From Dethiobacter sp. (GTDB lineage Bacteria; Bacillota_D; Dethiobacteria; Dethiobacterales; Dethiobacteraceae): a stretch of 50,810 bases of DNA. The position numbers and the translations under genes were made by a program. How positions within the stretch are numbered: position 1 is the first letter of the stretch; every line of letters starts with the position of its first letter. This document shows, piece after piece, positions 33,682 through 44,207 of this stretch. The notes beneath the pieces were generated by a model. That model did no database searches and was not told where the DNA came from. It saw nothing but the letters and a program-made list of their open reading frames with translations. Location of the stretch: assembly GCA_018333395.1 (NCBI GenBank), contig JAGXSQ010000064.1:1-50810 (forward strand), in the 5' to 3' direction.

Positions 33682-34385
33682 GCGGGAAGCTCCGGGCCGT
33701 TTTCACTCCGCACGAAGCCCTGCCCCCGCCTGTGCATAGGGGCCTGCTCATAGGCGTCCGATTCGTAGCGCAGACAACACATCAGCCTCCCGCAGACACC
33801 GGAGATTTTGGCGGGGTTCAGGGAAAGGTGTTGGTCCTTGGCCATGCGGATAGAGACGGGCTCAAATTCACCAAGGAAGGTATGGCAGCACAGGACACGT
33901 CCGCAGGGCCCCAGCCCCCCAATCATTTTTGCTTCATCGCGGACACCAATCTGGCGCAACTCAATCCTCGTCCGAAAAACTGTCGCCATGTCTTTTACCA
34001 GTTCCCGAAAGTCAATCCGTCCGTCAGCGGTAAAATAAAAAATAATCTTGGAGCGGTCAAACGTGTATTCCACATCGACCAGTTTCATTTCCAGGCTATG
34101 CTCTTCTATTTTCTGCAGGGCAGTATCATACGCTTCTTCTTCTTTTTGGCGGTTTTCCAGGATCTTTTGGCAGTCTTCTTCGCTGGCACAGCGGAGCACT
34201 TTCCTGAGCGGTTGGACGACTTCGCTCTCCGGAACCGTTCTCAGGCCAATGACGACGGACCCGAACTCCAGCCCTCTTGATGTCTCTACAATGCAAAAGT
34301 CTCCTGTCTTCAGCTCGTTGCCATCAGGGTCAAAATAATATATTTTACCGGCTTTTTTAAAGCGAATACCAACAACGCTGGGCAT
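33678..34385 (-). CDS. ricT: RicT (YaaT), PSP1-domain regulator of RNA processing
   Basis: The protein has 235 residues, shorter than the roughly 275 of Bacillus. The PSP1 region reads VGIRFKKAGKIYYFDPDG...IVETSRGLEFGSVV. The Fe-S-associated cysteines are in GPCGRVLCCHTFLGEFEPVSIRMAKDQ and SGVCGRLMCCLRYE. In Bacillus the RicA-RicF-RicT complex assists RNase Y and phosphorelay control. The ATG overlaps the holB stop by one base. Confidence 0.92.
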   Translation of the reverse strand: MPSVVGIRFKKAGKIYYFDPDGNELKTGDFCIVETSRGLEFGSVVIGLRTVPESEVVQPLRKVLRCASEEDCQKILENRQKEEEAYDTALQKIEEHSLEMKLVDVEYTFDRSKIIFYFTADGRIDFRELVKDMATVFRTRIELRQIGVRDEAKMIGGLGPCGRVLCCHTFLGEFEPVSIRMAKDQHLSLNPAKISGVCGRLMCCLRYESDAYEQAPMHRRGQGFVRSENGPELPA

Positions 34386-35260
34386 TACAGAACCTCCCTA
34401 ATGCGCCGGAGCGCCGCCTCTGCGGCCAGCCGGGCGTTTACCGGACTTTGCAGGTCTTTTTGCAGCCCAAGCAAAATGCGGATTACCGCATACGCTTCAC
34501 TGATCGTCCATTGTTTGTCCAAGTCGTTAAGAACTGCCCGGCCAGAAAACAGGGGCGCATCTTCCCCCAGGCTTTGCAGGACAAGCAGGTCGCGTAGCAT
34601 GGTCAGCATAACATCCAGGAAAGCCGGCAGATTGTCTTTCCCGGCAAGCTGTGTCGCCAGAGAGCTTACTCCGGTCTCCTGCCGCAAACCGATCAAAAAG
34701 CCCGCTGCCTCCGCTGTCAGTGGCAAGCCCTGGTTTTCCCCCTCCGGCAGCCCGTTCATCTCTGGCGCAGCTAGGTGGCGCATAGCAAACTTCTGGCAGC
34801 GTGAAATGACAGTCAGCGGCAATAGCCCAAGCTTCTCGGCCAGCAGGATAAAGACGGTGGCCGGCGGCGGCTCTTCCAGCGTTTTTAGCACGCTGTTGGC
34901 CGCCTCTGGAGTGATGGCCTGCGTAGCATCAAAGATGAAAACCTGGAAGCGCCCTTCCCGGGGTTTCAGGCAAGCAGTTTTTACAACCTGTCGCACCTGC
35001 TCAATCCGGAGTGCTTTTCCGTCCGGAAAAATCCAGTGGACATCGGGATGGCTGCGGCGGGCCGTTTTGCAACAGGAGACGCATATCTCACACGGCCCCT
35101 CCGGGAAGCGGTCACAGTTCAAAGCCTGGGCAAACGCGCCAGCCAAGGTCTTTTTTCCTGTTCCCGCCGGTCCGTAAAAAAGATGGGCGTGGACAACCTG
35201 TCCTGCCGACATGGAGGCACGCAAGGCTTGGAAAATGTGCTGCTGATAAAGCTTCTCCAC
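34385..35260 (-). CDS. holB: DNA polymerase III delta' subunit
   Basis: The protein has about 291 residues from GTG 35260, eight bases after GGAGGTGA; another GTG at 35269 lies within the ribosome site. Visible are the P-loop GPAGTGKKTLAGAFAQAL, a zinc module (CDRFPEGPCEICVSCC), EAANSVLKTLEEPP and ISRCQKF. It is part of the clamp loader. Bacillus has yaaQ (darA) and yaaR between tmk and holB; neither is present here. Confidence 0.93.
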   Translation of the reverse strand: MEKLYQQHIFQALRASMSAGQVVHAHLFYGPAGTGKKTLAGAFAQALNCDRFPEGPCEICVSCCKTARRSHPDVHWIFPDGKALRIEQVRQVVKTACLKPREGRFQVFIFDATQAITPEAANSVLKTLEEPPPATVFILLAEKLGLLPLTVISRCQKFAMRHLAAPEMNGLPEGENQGLPLTAEAAGFLIGLRQETGVSSLATQLAGKDNLPAFLDVMLTMLRDLLVLQSLGEDAPLFSGRAVLNDLDKQWTISEAYAVIRILLGLQKDLQSPVNARLAAEAALRRIREVL

Positions 35261-35283
35261 GCCTCTCACCTCCGTTTATTATA

Positions 35284-35931
35284 TCACAAAGATGGCCTGT
35301 CCAACAGGGTTTGTAAAGCTGGCTGGCATTGCCGCCAGATGAAGGCCGCCACCTCATCCTCCGTAAGAGAAGCATCAACCACCGTAATGCGCTCAGGGAA
35401 ACGTGCCGACAGTGACAGAAAGCCCTCCCGGACACGGCGATGGAACTCCCGAGGCTTAAGCTCTATACGATCTCTGCTGCAGCCGGCACGACGCGCCAGC
35501 CCCGTCTCCGGCGACAAGTCCAGCAAAAAAGTGTGGTTCGGCAGTTGCCGCTCCGTGGCCTTCAGGTTCACTTCTAGCACAAAGTCCTCGTCAACCCCAC
35601 CGCCATACGCCTGGTAGGCTAGGCTGGAATCAAGGTAGCGGTCACACAGAACCACTTCACGACGCCGCAAGGCGGGCCTGATAACCTCTTGGTGCAGCTG
35701 GGCACGCGCCGCAGCGTAAAGAAACACTTCCGCAAACGCCGTCATCTCGCGGTACACCGGATCCAGTAAAATCGCTCTGACAGCATCTCCAAGAGCTGTC
35801 CCCCCCGGCTCCCGCGCACAAATTACCGGCAACCCCATCGCCTGCACCGACGCCGCCAGCCGGGCCAGCTGTGTCGTTTTACCCGCACCGTCCGGCCCTT
35901 CCAGACTGATAAAATATCCCCGGCCATTCAA
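35284..35931 (-). CDS. tmk: Thymidylate kinase
   Basis: The protein has 215 residues from TTG 35931, nine bases after GGAGGTG; upstream in-frame codons overlap the decarboxylase gene. Motifs are FISLEGPDGAGKTTQLARLA, ICAREPGGTALGDAVRAILLD, DRYLDSSLAYQAYGGG, LLDLSPETGLAR. It phosphorylates dTMP for DNA synthesis. It lies between the decarboxylase gene and holB. Confidence 0.95.
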   Translation of the reverse strand: MNGRGYFISLEGPDGAGKTTQLARLAASVQAMGLPVICAREPGGTALGDAVRAILLDPVYREMTAFAEVFLYAAARAQLHQEVIRPALRRREVVLCDRYLDSSLAYQAYGGGVDEDFVLEVNLKATERQLPNHTFLLDLSPETGLARRAGCSRDRIELKPREFHRRVREGFLSLSARFPERITVVDASLTEDEVAAFIWRQCQPALQTLLDRPSL

Positions 35932-35939
35932 GCAGTGTT

Positions 35940-37355
35940 TCACCTCCCGCAAACAACACGCAGATTTCCCTGTAACTCCAGGCCACGCAACACCATCCCT
36001 GCTTCCTGTGCCGCAGCCAAACAATCAAGCACCTGCTGAGTAACTTTTTCGCCAGGAGCAAGTACAGGGATTCCCGGTGGGAAAATATCGACCAGTGCCG
36101 CAGCGATTCTTCCTTCCGCCTGCGCTAGCGGGACGGACTCCGCCGACGCGAAAGCCGCCTCTCGCGGTAAAACAGCAACCTGCGGTTCCGGCAGCGGGTA
36201 AGGAAGGCCCACTGCCCCTACCTGCTCCCGCGGCAGACGGTCAAAAGCATCTGCCACCGTAACCGCTTCCTGACTGCTAAAGCCAGGACCCACCACCAAC
36301 AGCAGGTGGCCTTTGTCGGAGAGCTCTACGTTAATGCCTTGCCGCGCCAGTAGCCGCGCCGCCTGCAGACCATCAACGGCGGCCTGCCCGCAAAAAACCG
36401 TTATCCGTAAAATATCAAGCCCGAAACCATGCTGCCCGAGAGCATCGCTCTCCAGCAGCGGTAAGCTTTGCCGCAACTTCTCCCGCAGGAACGCGGCCTT
36501 CTGATAAAGCTCCGCCATGACTTGGTGACCCGTGAGGGCCATCCTCTTTCTGACGGCGTCAAGCGAAAGCAGCACAGGGTAGGAAGGGCTGCTGGTCTGT
36601 ACCCAGCGAAGCGTAGCACGCAGGCGGGCCGGGTCAACCGTATCGCCGTGCCGGTGCAGGAGGGCTCCCGGTGTTAGCGCGCCCAGAGTCTTGTGCCAGC
36701 TCTGGACGCGCAGGTCGGCGCTCCGCCCGACAGCCGCCCTGTCCGGATGAAAGTCAAGGTGCGCCCCGTGGGCCTCGTCCAGCAGAAAGAGTGCTCCATG
36801 GCGGCGTGTGATGTCGGCAATCGACGCCAGATCGGCACAAACTCCGAAGTAACTGGGGCTCGTAACGAGCAGCGCCTTGGCCGCCGGATGACGGCTAAAA
36901 GCCTGCTCTACCGCCGCGGCCGTCACATTGAGCGGAAAGCCCTTCCCGTCCGTTGCTACCGGAAGAAAAGAAGGCCACGCCCCGGAGAGAATAAGGGCAT
37001 GGTACGCAGAAACATGAGCCTGGCGCGGCATCAGCAAAGTTTCGCCCGGCCCGCAAGTTGATATCACCATGGCTAGAACCCCGGCCGTGCTGCCATTGAC
37101 CAAAAAAAAACTTTGCCGCGCCCGAAACAGGTCGGCCGCCATCGCCTCGGCCTCCCGTATCGGTCCGGCAGGGCTGTGCAAATCATCGAGGCCAGGCAAC
37201 TCGGTCAGATCCATCCGGGCATACTCGGGGCACAATTTCTGCAGTTCAGGAGGCAACCCCGGTCCGCCGCCGTGGCCAGGCAAGTGCAGACGAATCCGGG
37301 AGACCGCAGCGTGATCCATAACAGCTTCCCAGAGGGGCAGGCGATGGTGTTCCAT
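35940..37355 (-). CDS. Orn/Lys/Arg decarboxylase family PLP enzyme (YaaO-like)
   Basis: The protein has about 471 residues: RLPLWEAVMDHA, RLHLPGHGGGPGLP, FFLVNGSTAGVLAMV, the PLP-contact Asp in LFLLDEAHGAHLDFHP, and the lysine in VQSWHKTLGALTPG. This short (type I, fold-type I) family includes YaaO and SpeA of Bacillus; the substrate may be arginine, lysine or ornithine and cannot be fixed here. It lies upstream of tmk as yaaO does in Bacillus. The ribosome site is weak (TTAAGG). Confidence 0.9.
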   Translation of the reverse strand: MEHHRLPLWEAVMDHAAVSRIRLHLPGHGGGPGLPPELQKLCPEYARMDLTELPGLDDLHSPAGPIREAEAMAADLFRARQSFFLVNGSTAGVLAMVISTCGPGETLLMPRQAHVSAYHALILSGAWPSFLPVATDGKGFPLNVTAAAVEQAFSRHPAAKALLVTSPSYFGVCADLASIADITRRHGALFLLDEAHGAHLDFHPDRAAVGRSADLRVQSWHKTLGALTPGALLHRHGDTVDPARLRATLRWVQTSSPSYPVLLSLDAVRKRMALTGHQVMAELYQKAAFLREKLRQSLPLLESDALGQHGFGLDILRITVFCGQAAVDGLQAARLLARQGINVELSDKGHLLLVVGPGFSSQEAVTVADAFDRLPREQVGAVGLPYPLPEPQVAVLPREAAFASAESVPLAQAEGRIAAALVDIFPPGIPVLAPGEKVTQQVLDCLAAAQEAGMVLRGLELQGNLRVVCGR

Positions 37356-37375
37356 ATCTTTAGGCCTTAACAAAC

Positions 37376-38881
<1,506 letters not shown>

Positions 38882-39397
38882 CTATGTCAACCTGCCAGCC
38901 AAGTCTAGACAGGTTTGGAGGGCTGCCAGTTCTTCCTCATGGAAAACAGGCAGCCCTCCCGCTAAAAGCTGCGCTGCCGTCACCCCTGGACCGTTTCGAA
39001 GCTGTCCGCTGAAACTCCCGTCATAAATCTGTCTGTTACCGCAGGAAGGGCTGCGCGCCTTGAGCAGCGCTGCAGTAGCGCCCATTGCAGCAGCCAAGCG
39101 CCCTGCTTCAACGGCACCACGCAAATAGGCGTCCGTTACAACCACGCCAGCTACCGTCACGACCTGCGCCCGCCCTGCCAGGACGTCGTAGCCGTCCCCA
39201 CCGGTAATTTCGGCTGGAGGGCGCGGTGTAGGTAGCCCGCCCAGCTGCTCAGGACAGACGGGAACAAGGACAGCCCTCTCCTGCAGAGCTCCCACCCACG
39301 GGCAAAAATTATCTCCACCGTTGTATTTGGTAGGCCTTCCCAGCAGACAGGCGCTAACAAGTAGCGTTATTTTTCGCACTCTATTCCGTAACCCCAT
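38882..39397 (-). CDS. DUF523 family protein
   Basis: The protein has about 171 residues: TLLVSACLLGRPTKYNGGDN, LVPVCPEQLGGLPTPRPPAEI, ALLKARSPSCGNRQIYDGSFSG. These cysteine motifs define DUF523. Its biochemical role is unknown; a link to sulfur or purine metabolism has been suggested in the family but is not proven. The start overlaps the NusG-II gene by about 17 bp. The ribosome site is poor, and a GTG six codons further on is also possible. Confidence 0.85.
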   Translation of the reverse strand: MGLRNRVRKITLLVSACLLGRPTKYNGGDNFCPWVGALQERAVLVPVCPEQLGGLPTPRPPAEITGGDGYDVLAGRAQVVTVAGVVVTDAYLRGAVEAGRLAAAMGATAALLKARSPSCGNRQIYDGSFSGQLRNGPGVTAAQLLAGGLPVFHEEELAALQTCLDLAGRLT

Positions 39398-39779
39398 CCA
39401 AAGAGTCCCAGAGTTCATTGGCCGAACCGCCGAGCACGGTCAGGACCAACCTGTTGGGCAGACAGACTATAGCATCGCCCGACTGCTCCACCCAACCTAC
39501 CGAGGAACAAAGGCCAAGCGGGCAAACTTCACGGGGCATCTCCAAGACGCGGACGCGCCCGTCGGCAATTTCCACGGTGGCCTCTCCGGCAGGCATCCTG
39601 ACAGCAAAGCTCTTTCTAGTGCTGGTGTCGAAAAAGATTTCGTCCATAAGCTGCCCGTCCAGTTCGACACGCAGTAGCCTAGATTCGGCGTCTTGCGGGA
39701 AATGTCTGGAGACAAAAAGCAGCGCCGCTGCCAGAAGAACAAGCGTGATGACCAGCAGATCTCCCTTTCTAAGCTTCAT
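39381..39779 (-). CDS. Membrane-anchored NusG domain II protein
   Basis: The protein has 132 residues from ATG 39779 (GAAAGAAGTGG upstream). One transmembrane helix spans residues 6-24 (LLVITLVLLAAALLFVS). The extracellular NusG_II-type domain has REVCPLGLCSSVGWVEQSGDAIVCLPNRLVL with the conserved cysteines. In many Clostridia this protein stands beside heptaprenyl or RnfG-type genes; here its neighbour is DUF523. Function unknown. Confidence 0.8.
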   Translation of the reverse strand: MKLRKGDLLVITLVLLAAALLFVSRHFPQDAESRLLRVELDGQLMDEIFFDTSTRKSFAVRMPAGEATVEIADGRVRVLEMPREVCPLGLCSSVGWVEQSGDAIVCLPNRLVLTVLGGSANELWDSLDGVTE

Positions 39780-40064
39780 GAGGCCACTTCTTTCATCAAT
39801 ACTCTCACCTATCCGGATTGTAACAAAAAAACGGCCAGGCGGCAACATCTGCGTCACCCGACCGGTTACATAAAAGACTTTGCGGGGCGGTAGGTAGCTT
39901 CTTTCTTTAATTAAACAACAACGCCCTTTGGTAAAAGCCGCTGTTGCCACGCTCTTTAGAAGCGCAAAGCAGAACCGACGATAACAGGCAGGGCCTAATT
40001 TTGGCGGCGGCAAACCCCTGCCATGGCCGTGTGTGTAAAAGGTAGGAGAGAAAGATCTCCTGAC

Positions 40065-41069
40065 CTAGCGGGCTTTTTTAAGCCAAGGCATCATCGCCCT
40101 TAACTCGTCGCCAACTTTCTCCAGTAGCAATTCATTTTCAATCCGTCTTAGAGCATTAAACCGCGGGCGGCCAGCAAGGTTTTCTGTTACCCACTCTGTA
40201 CTGAATTGCCCGGTTTGAATTTCAGCTAAGATCTTTTTCATTTCCTGACGAGTCTCTGCTGTGATAATCCGCTTACCCCGGGTCAGATCTCCAAACTCGG
40301 CAGTATCACTGATAGAGTGACGCATCCACTTTAACCCGCCCTCATAGACCATATCAATGATCAATTTGAGCTCATGCAGGCACTCAAAATAAGCAACTTC
40401 CGGCTGATACCCAGCATCCACCAGCGTATCAAATCCTGCCTTTATAAGCTCCGTCACGCCTCCACATAACACTACCTGCTCGCCAAAGAGGTCCGTTTCG
40501 GTTTCCTCCCGGAAGGTAGTCTCCATCAAACCTGCCCTTGTGCAACCAACGGCTTTGGCATAAGCTAGGGCGTAATCCCTTGCCTTACCGCTATAGTCTT
40601 GGTAAACAGCAAACAATCCTGGCACGCCAGCACCTTCTTGGTACATCCTCCTGACCAAGTGGCCCGGACTTTTAGGCGCGACCATAAAAACGTCAATGTT
40701 TTCCGGAGGAACAATCTGGTTGTAAAGGATGTTAAACCCATGAGAAAAAACTAAAGCGTCGCCATCTGAGAGATTAGGCAAAACTTCCTCTTTAAAAACA
40801 CTTGCTTGCATACTGTCGCCGGTCAGGATGACGACAATATTAGCCCACCGCGTTGCTTCTGCCACTGACTGGACATCAAAGCCATCTTTTGCCGCTACGC
40901 TCCATGATTTACCATTTCTATAGAGACCGATTTTGACATCCTGCCCACTGTCTCTCAAGTTTTGCGCCTGCGCATGTCCCTGACTTCCGTAGCCTACTAC
41001 AGCAATTTTCTTGCCCTGCAGAAAATCAAGGTTGGCATCAACATCATAGTAAAGTTTACTCTTCAACAT
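40065..41069 (-). CDS. ilvC: Ketol-acid reductoisomerase
   Basis: The protein has 334 residues: [22 protein letters not shown] (Rossmann site), [44 protein letters not shown], and [22 protein letters not shown]. It catalyses the second step of valine and isoleucine synthesis. A strong AAGGAGGATGAACTT precedes the ATG. It lies 177 bp downstream of the leuB-type gene; ilvB/N/D are not nearby. Confidence 0.97.
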   Translation of the reverse strand: MLKSKLYYDVDANLDFLQGKKIAVVGYGSQGHAQAQNLRDSGQDVKIGLYRNGKSWSVAAKDGFDVQSVAEATRWANIVVILTGDSMQASVFKEEVLPNLSDGDALVFSHGFNILYNQIVPPENIDVFMVAPKSPGHLVRRMYQEGAGVPGLFAVYQDYSGKARDYALAYAKAVGCTRAGLMETTFREETETDLFGEQVVLCGGVTELIKAGFDTLVDAGYQPEVAYFECLHELKLIIDMVYEGGLKWMRHSISDTAEFGDLTRGKRIITAETRQEMKKILAEIQTGQFSTEWVTENLAGRPRFNALRRIENELLLEKVGDELRAMMPWLKKAR

Positions 41070-41246
41070 AAGTTCATCCTCCTTAATTGTAGCTGTACTT
41101 TTATGGATTTTTATGTACCATATATACCCCTAGAAAAGAGAGGAACTTAGATTTCGCACTGGAAAAGCATCAAACGGAGGCGATGAATACTCCAGCCCCT
41201 GCTACGGACAAACAAAAATCACCTGGCCTGAAATCAAGCTTTTATT

Positions 41247-42299
41247 TTACAGGTACTTGACTACCAAATCGCCAACATCCGATGTGCCATAGCCCATCTT
41301 ACCCGCCGCTAAGCTCTGCAAGTGCCGCGCACAAACAGTTTGGATAGCATTTTCAATCCGCGCCGCCGCCTCACCCTGTCCTAGTGTTCCGAGCATCAGG
41401 GCAGCCGCACCAATGGCCGCTAGCGGGTTCACTACATTCAGCCCCGTATACTTGGGTGCTGAACCACCGATAGGTTCAAACATGGAAACACCTTCCGGGT
41501 TAATGTTGCCGCCGGCCGCAATGCCCATTCCACCCTGGATAATGGCGCCCAGATCTGTAATAATATCGCCAAACATATTATCGGTAACAATTACATCAAA
41601 CCATTCTGGATTTTTAACCATCCACATTACCGTCGCATCGACATGGGCATAATCACGGGCAATATCCGGGAAGTCCCGTTCACCCACCTCATGGAAAACA
41701 CGCTCCCAAAGATCTGAAGCGTAGGTGAGCACATTTGTCTTAGCGCAAAGAGTCAGCTTTTTTCTTTTGCTGCGGTTTCGGGTATATACAAAAGCATATC
41801 TCAGGCAGCGCTCCACGCCTTTACGGGTGTTGATAGAGTCCTGGATAGCCACCTCATCGGCAGTGCCTTTACGTAGAGTGCCGCCAGCGCCAGCATAGAG
41901 CCCCTCTGTATTTTCTCTGATAATAACAAAGTCAATATCGTCAGGACCTTTGTCTTTTAAAGGTGTCTCCACCCCGGGGAAAAGCTTCACCGGCCTTAAA
42001 TTGACATACTGATCCAGCTCAAAACGCAACCTCAGCAATAACCCTTTTTCTAAAATTCCCGGCTTTACGTCGGGATGCCCAATAGCCCCCAGGTAAATAG
42101 CGTTAAACTGGCGAAATTCTGCCAAAACGCTGTCGGGCAGAATCTCGCCAGTCCGTTTATAACGTTCACCACCCAAGTCATAAGTAGTGAATTCAAAGCT
42201 AAGACCGGCCGATGTGCTGACAGCTTCCAAAACTTTCAGCCCTTCACGGATCACTTCTGGGCCTGTCCCGTCGCCAGGGATGACTGCTATTCTGTACAT
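41247..42299 (-). CDS. leuB: Isocitrate/isopropylmalate dehydrogenase family protein
   Basis: The protein has 350 residues: IAVIPGDGTGPEVIREGLKVLE, FVIIRENTEGLYAGAGG, VIVTDNMFGDIITDLGA, GVSMFEPIGGSAPKYTG. This is an NAD-dependent beta-decarboxylating dehydrogenase. The neighbouring ilvC favours 3-isopropylmalate dehydrogenase, but RLRFELDQYVNLRPVKLFPG is also found in isocitrate, homoisocitrate and tartrate dehydrogenases, so the symbol is provisional. The start is ATG 42299 with GAGGAGG upstream. Confidence 0.88.
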   Translation of the reverse strand: MYRIAVIPGDGTGPEVIREGLKVLEAVSTSAGLSFEFTTYDLGGERYKRTGEILPDSVLAEFRQFNAIYLGAIGHPDVKPGILEKGLLLRLRFELDQYVNLRPVKLFPGVETPLKDKGPDDIDFVIIRENTEGLYAGAGGTLRKGTADEVAIQDSINTRKGVERCLRYAFVYTRNRSKRKKLTLCAKTNVLTYASDLWERVFHEVGERDFPDIARDYAHVDATVMWMVKNPEWFDVIVTDNMFGDIITDLGAIIQGGMGIAAGGNINPEGVSMFEPIGGSAPKYTGLNVVNPLAAIGAAALMLGTLGQGEAAARIENAIQTVCARHLQSLAAGKMGYGTSDVGDLVVKYL

Positions 42300-42430
42300 C
42301 TTGAATTAAAACCTCCTCACATGCTCCAGTAGAATGCCTCCGGCCTGACCCGCGCCTATTGCCTTCACCGTCTCCATAGGAGCAGCCCTGGAGAAGACGC
42401 AGAACCTAAGCGCTTGGCACACTGCCCCAT

Positions 42431-42436
42431 ATTATA
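42431..42436 (-). promoter_or_regulatory. Extended -10 promoter of leuB
   Basis: The minus strand reads ATGCTATAAT, an extended -10, with a poor -35. The leader before leuB would be about 125 bases. It lies 43 bp from the end of the inserted IS element, so the insertion did not remove it. Confidence 0.5.
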
Positions 42437-42468
42437 GCATATGCCCCGCGAAAAGGGAAGCGCAATTC

Positions 42469-42478
42469 CATGTCTGCC
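42469..42478 (+). repeat. Target-site duplication, left copy
   Basis: CATGTCTGCC directly abuts the left inverted repeat of the IS and is repeated exactly at 44139-44148. Confidence 0.9.
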
Positions 42479-42707
42479 CACGGCGAATTCATGAACCCAT
42501 ATAATTCCATCTTTTTACGGAAAAGCGTTTTTAAAATCTGTATAATGATTGTTCAGTCCTTGATATTGCTGACTTTATGTCTAAGACAGGTGACTAATAA
42601 CTCCTACTCATCAGTATTTGGTCGTAGTAAAACCAGCCATCCCATAGCGGAAACGGACAGTCTTCTTCGCCTCTATTGAGCACCTCTTTTTAGTACGATT
42701 TGATTGA

Positions 42708-43925
42708 TCAACGCTCTTTAAAACTTAAATTAATCAAAACATCTCGATAGGCAGGATCTGTTGCCGCCACAATCCGCTTCTTGTTTTTACTTTTTTTGGG
42801 TTGAATACAGGTTTCGTTCTTGAGTGTGTTGAACACCATGCGTTTAACAATCGCCAAATTTTGCGCCGCCACTCCTGCTCGAGTTTGGTTGCGGTCATCT
42901 CCAAAGACAACATCCATGCTCCAATGCATACTTTCTACACCCCAATGACTACGAGCAGCCTTGGCAAAATCAGTAACGTTGTTGACGCTACTGACATAGT
43001 AAGCGGTCTCCTTGGTTTTTTTGTCTGGATTCTTCATAGACTCCACTTCCCGAACGACCATTCCAATACCTGTTAACTTTTCCCAGTCACGTTTGGCATC
43101 TACCATCCAAGAAAGATCTGTTTCATAGAAGTAGGTTCGTTTTTCAATACGGCCATGTCCTTTGTCTAACGTGCTGTGAACATGGATGCCATTGTTCTCA
43201 TCGGATAGATTCGCAAGTTTTTGAGCTGGCTGCCTCTGGATGTTTTCTAACTCACCCGTTTGCTCAAGCACATTGAAATAATCTTCGACTTCCTGCTGAA
43301 GCGTTCCCTGATTCCCTTTTAAGGTGATTACATATTCTGCCTTATTATCATTAACAATTTTTTTTACAATCTTTTTTTGGAGGCCCATTGCATCAATCGT
43401 GACAATGCAGCCCTCAATATACAACTGATCTAATAGTTCCGGGATCGCCGTAATTTCATTACTTTTTTCATCCGTTTTTGTTTGTCCGATAACCAGCCCA
43501 CGTGAGTGGCATAAAGCACTTACCATATGCAGCGCCTTCGTTTCCTTGGTTAAATCCTTTGAGCCCCTTAATGTTTTTCCGTCCAATGATACCACATCTT
43601 TATCAGGCAGTTCGAGAGAATCCCTCATCCATTCGATAAAACAAGTTGAAAATTCATTAGAATCAAGAACGCCAAATCCTCTTTTGATTGTAGATAAGGA
43701 GGGAATTCCATTAGCTAAAGTGACATACTTATTTAACCACTTTTGGCTCGCTGGGGCACTTGCCCATTCATGGATCATGTCCCATTCATCGTATCCGCAA
43801 ATGATTCCACTAACCACGATGAAGAGAATATCGATCAATTTATGCCATACTTTTCCTTCTTGCCTTGTATCCTTTATACTCCCAAAATAATCGAAAAATT
43901 TCCCCTGATATATGCCATTGCTCAT
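42708..43925 (-). CDS. ISAs1 family transposase
   Basis: The protein has 405 residues from ATG 43925 (GGAGGGATACTG upstream). Motifs are DDE-type: DVVSLDGKTLRGSKD (first Asp), GCIVTIDAMGLQKKIVKKIV (second Asp), and ARSHWGVESMHWSMDVVFGDDRNQTR (Glu region). The N-terminal part DYFGSIKDTRQEGKVWHKLIDIL matches the H-repeat/ISAs1 group. Intact and probably active. The gene is more AT-rich than its neighbours. Confidence 0.95.
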   Translation of the reverse strand: MSNGIYQGKFFDYFGSIKDTRQEGKVWHKLIDILFIVVSGIICGYDEWDMIHEWASAPASQKWLNKYVTLANGIPSLSTIKRGFGVLDSNEFSTCFIEWMRDSLELPDKDVVSLDGKTLRGSKDLTKETKALHMVSALCHSRGLVIGQTKTDEKSNEITAIPELLDQLYIEGCIVTIDAMGLQKKIVKKIVNDNKAEYVITLKGNQGTLQQEVEDYFNVLEQTGELENIQRQPAQKLANLSDENNGIHVHSTLDKGHGRIEKRTYFYETDLSWMVDAKRDWEKLTGIGMVVREVESMKNPDKKTKETAYYVSSVNNVTDFAKAARSHWGVESMHWSMDVVFGDDRNQTRAGVAAQNLAIVKRMVFNTLKNETCIQPKKSKNKKRIVAATDPAYRDVLINLSFKER

Positions 43926-44083
43926 CAGTATCCCTCCAGACATACTTCTGACCAATAGCATATCTTACTTATATTTGGTTGTCCAGGAACATTATCATTA
44001 ATTAGATTCTATATGCTTTGATTTTTGCTTAAATACTCAGCAATACTTCTTATTGCGCAGTTAGTTACTTTTCACGTTCGTGC

Positions 44084-44106
44084 ATTATACCATTACTTGG
44101 TATAAT
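44084..44106. repeat. Palindrome with facing TATAAT boxes in the IS right end
   Basis: ATTATACCA TTACT TGGTATAAT gives a perfect 9-bp inverted repeat with a -10-like TATAAT on each strand. It lies inside the IS near its right end and could supply weak promoters both towards the transposase and outward to the CRISPR array. No clear -35 boxes are seen. Confidence 0.5.
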
Positions 44107-44138
44107 ATCCTAATATATTTCTTCATGAATTCGCCGTG

Positions 44139-44148
44139 CATGTCTGCC
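44139..44148 (+). repeat. Target-site duplication, right copy
   Basis: CATGTCTGCC, identical to the left copy, abuts the right inverted repeat. Confidence 0.9.
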
Positions 44149-44207
44149 AGGGCAATCGCATAAAAATTGTGAAAAATTGTGAGGAGACAAAAATATTTTA
44201 CAGCATT

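Larger units (their letters stand above)
42479..44138 (-). mobile_element. Complete ISAs1-type insertion sequence, 1660 bp
   Basis: The ends are defined by 17-bp perfect terminal inverted repeats, CACGGCGAATTCATGAA at 42479-42495 and its complement at 44122-44138. A 10-bp direct duplication of the target lies outside them. It carries one transposase gene on the minus strand. The 212 bp between the left end and the transposase stop and the 196 bp on the other side hold no further gene. The intact duplication and open frame suggest a recent insertion. It separates the leuB promoter region from the CRISPR array. Confidence 0.92.

Noticed and set aside
39780..40064. 285-bp gap upstream of the NusG-II gene
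   Set aside because: Frames here lack ribosome sites. I see no RNA gene, repeat or clear terminator for ilvC.
42364..42430. Possible Leu-rich leader peptide before leuB (CTG CTC CTA in a row)
   Set aside because: Its ATG overlaps the -10 box, upstream of the expected transcription start. No ribosome site or attenuator hairpin with a T run is present.
42607..43931. 11-bp direct repeat CTCATCAGTAT flanking much of the transposase
   Set aside because: One copy covers the transposase start codon, and the true element ends are set by the 17-bp inverted repeats and 10-bp duplication further out.
44149..44207. AT-rich stretch as the CRISPR leader
   Set aside because: Possible, but the repeat's GACTGAAAC end and cas gene direction point to the opposite end. 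Kept as an open test in the findings.
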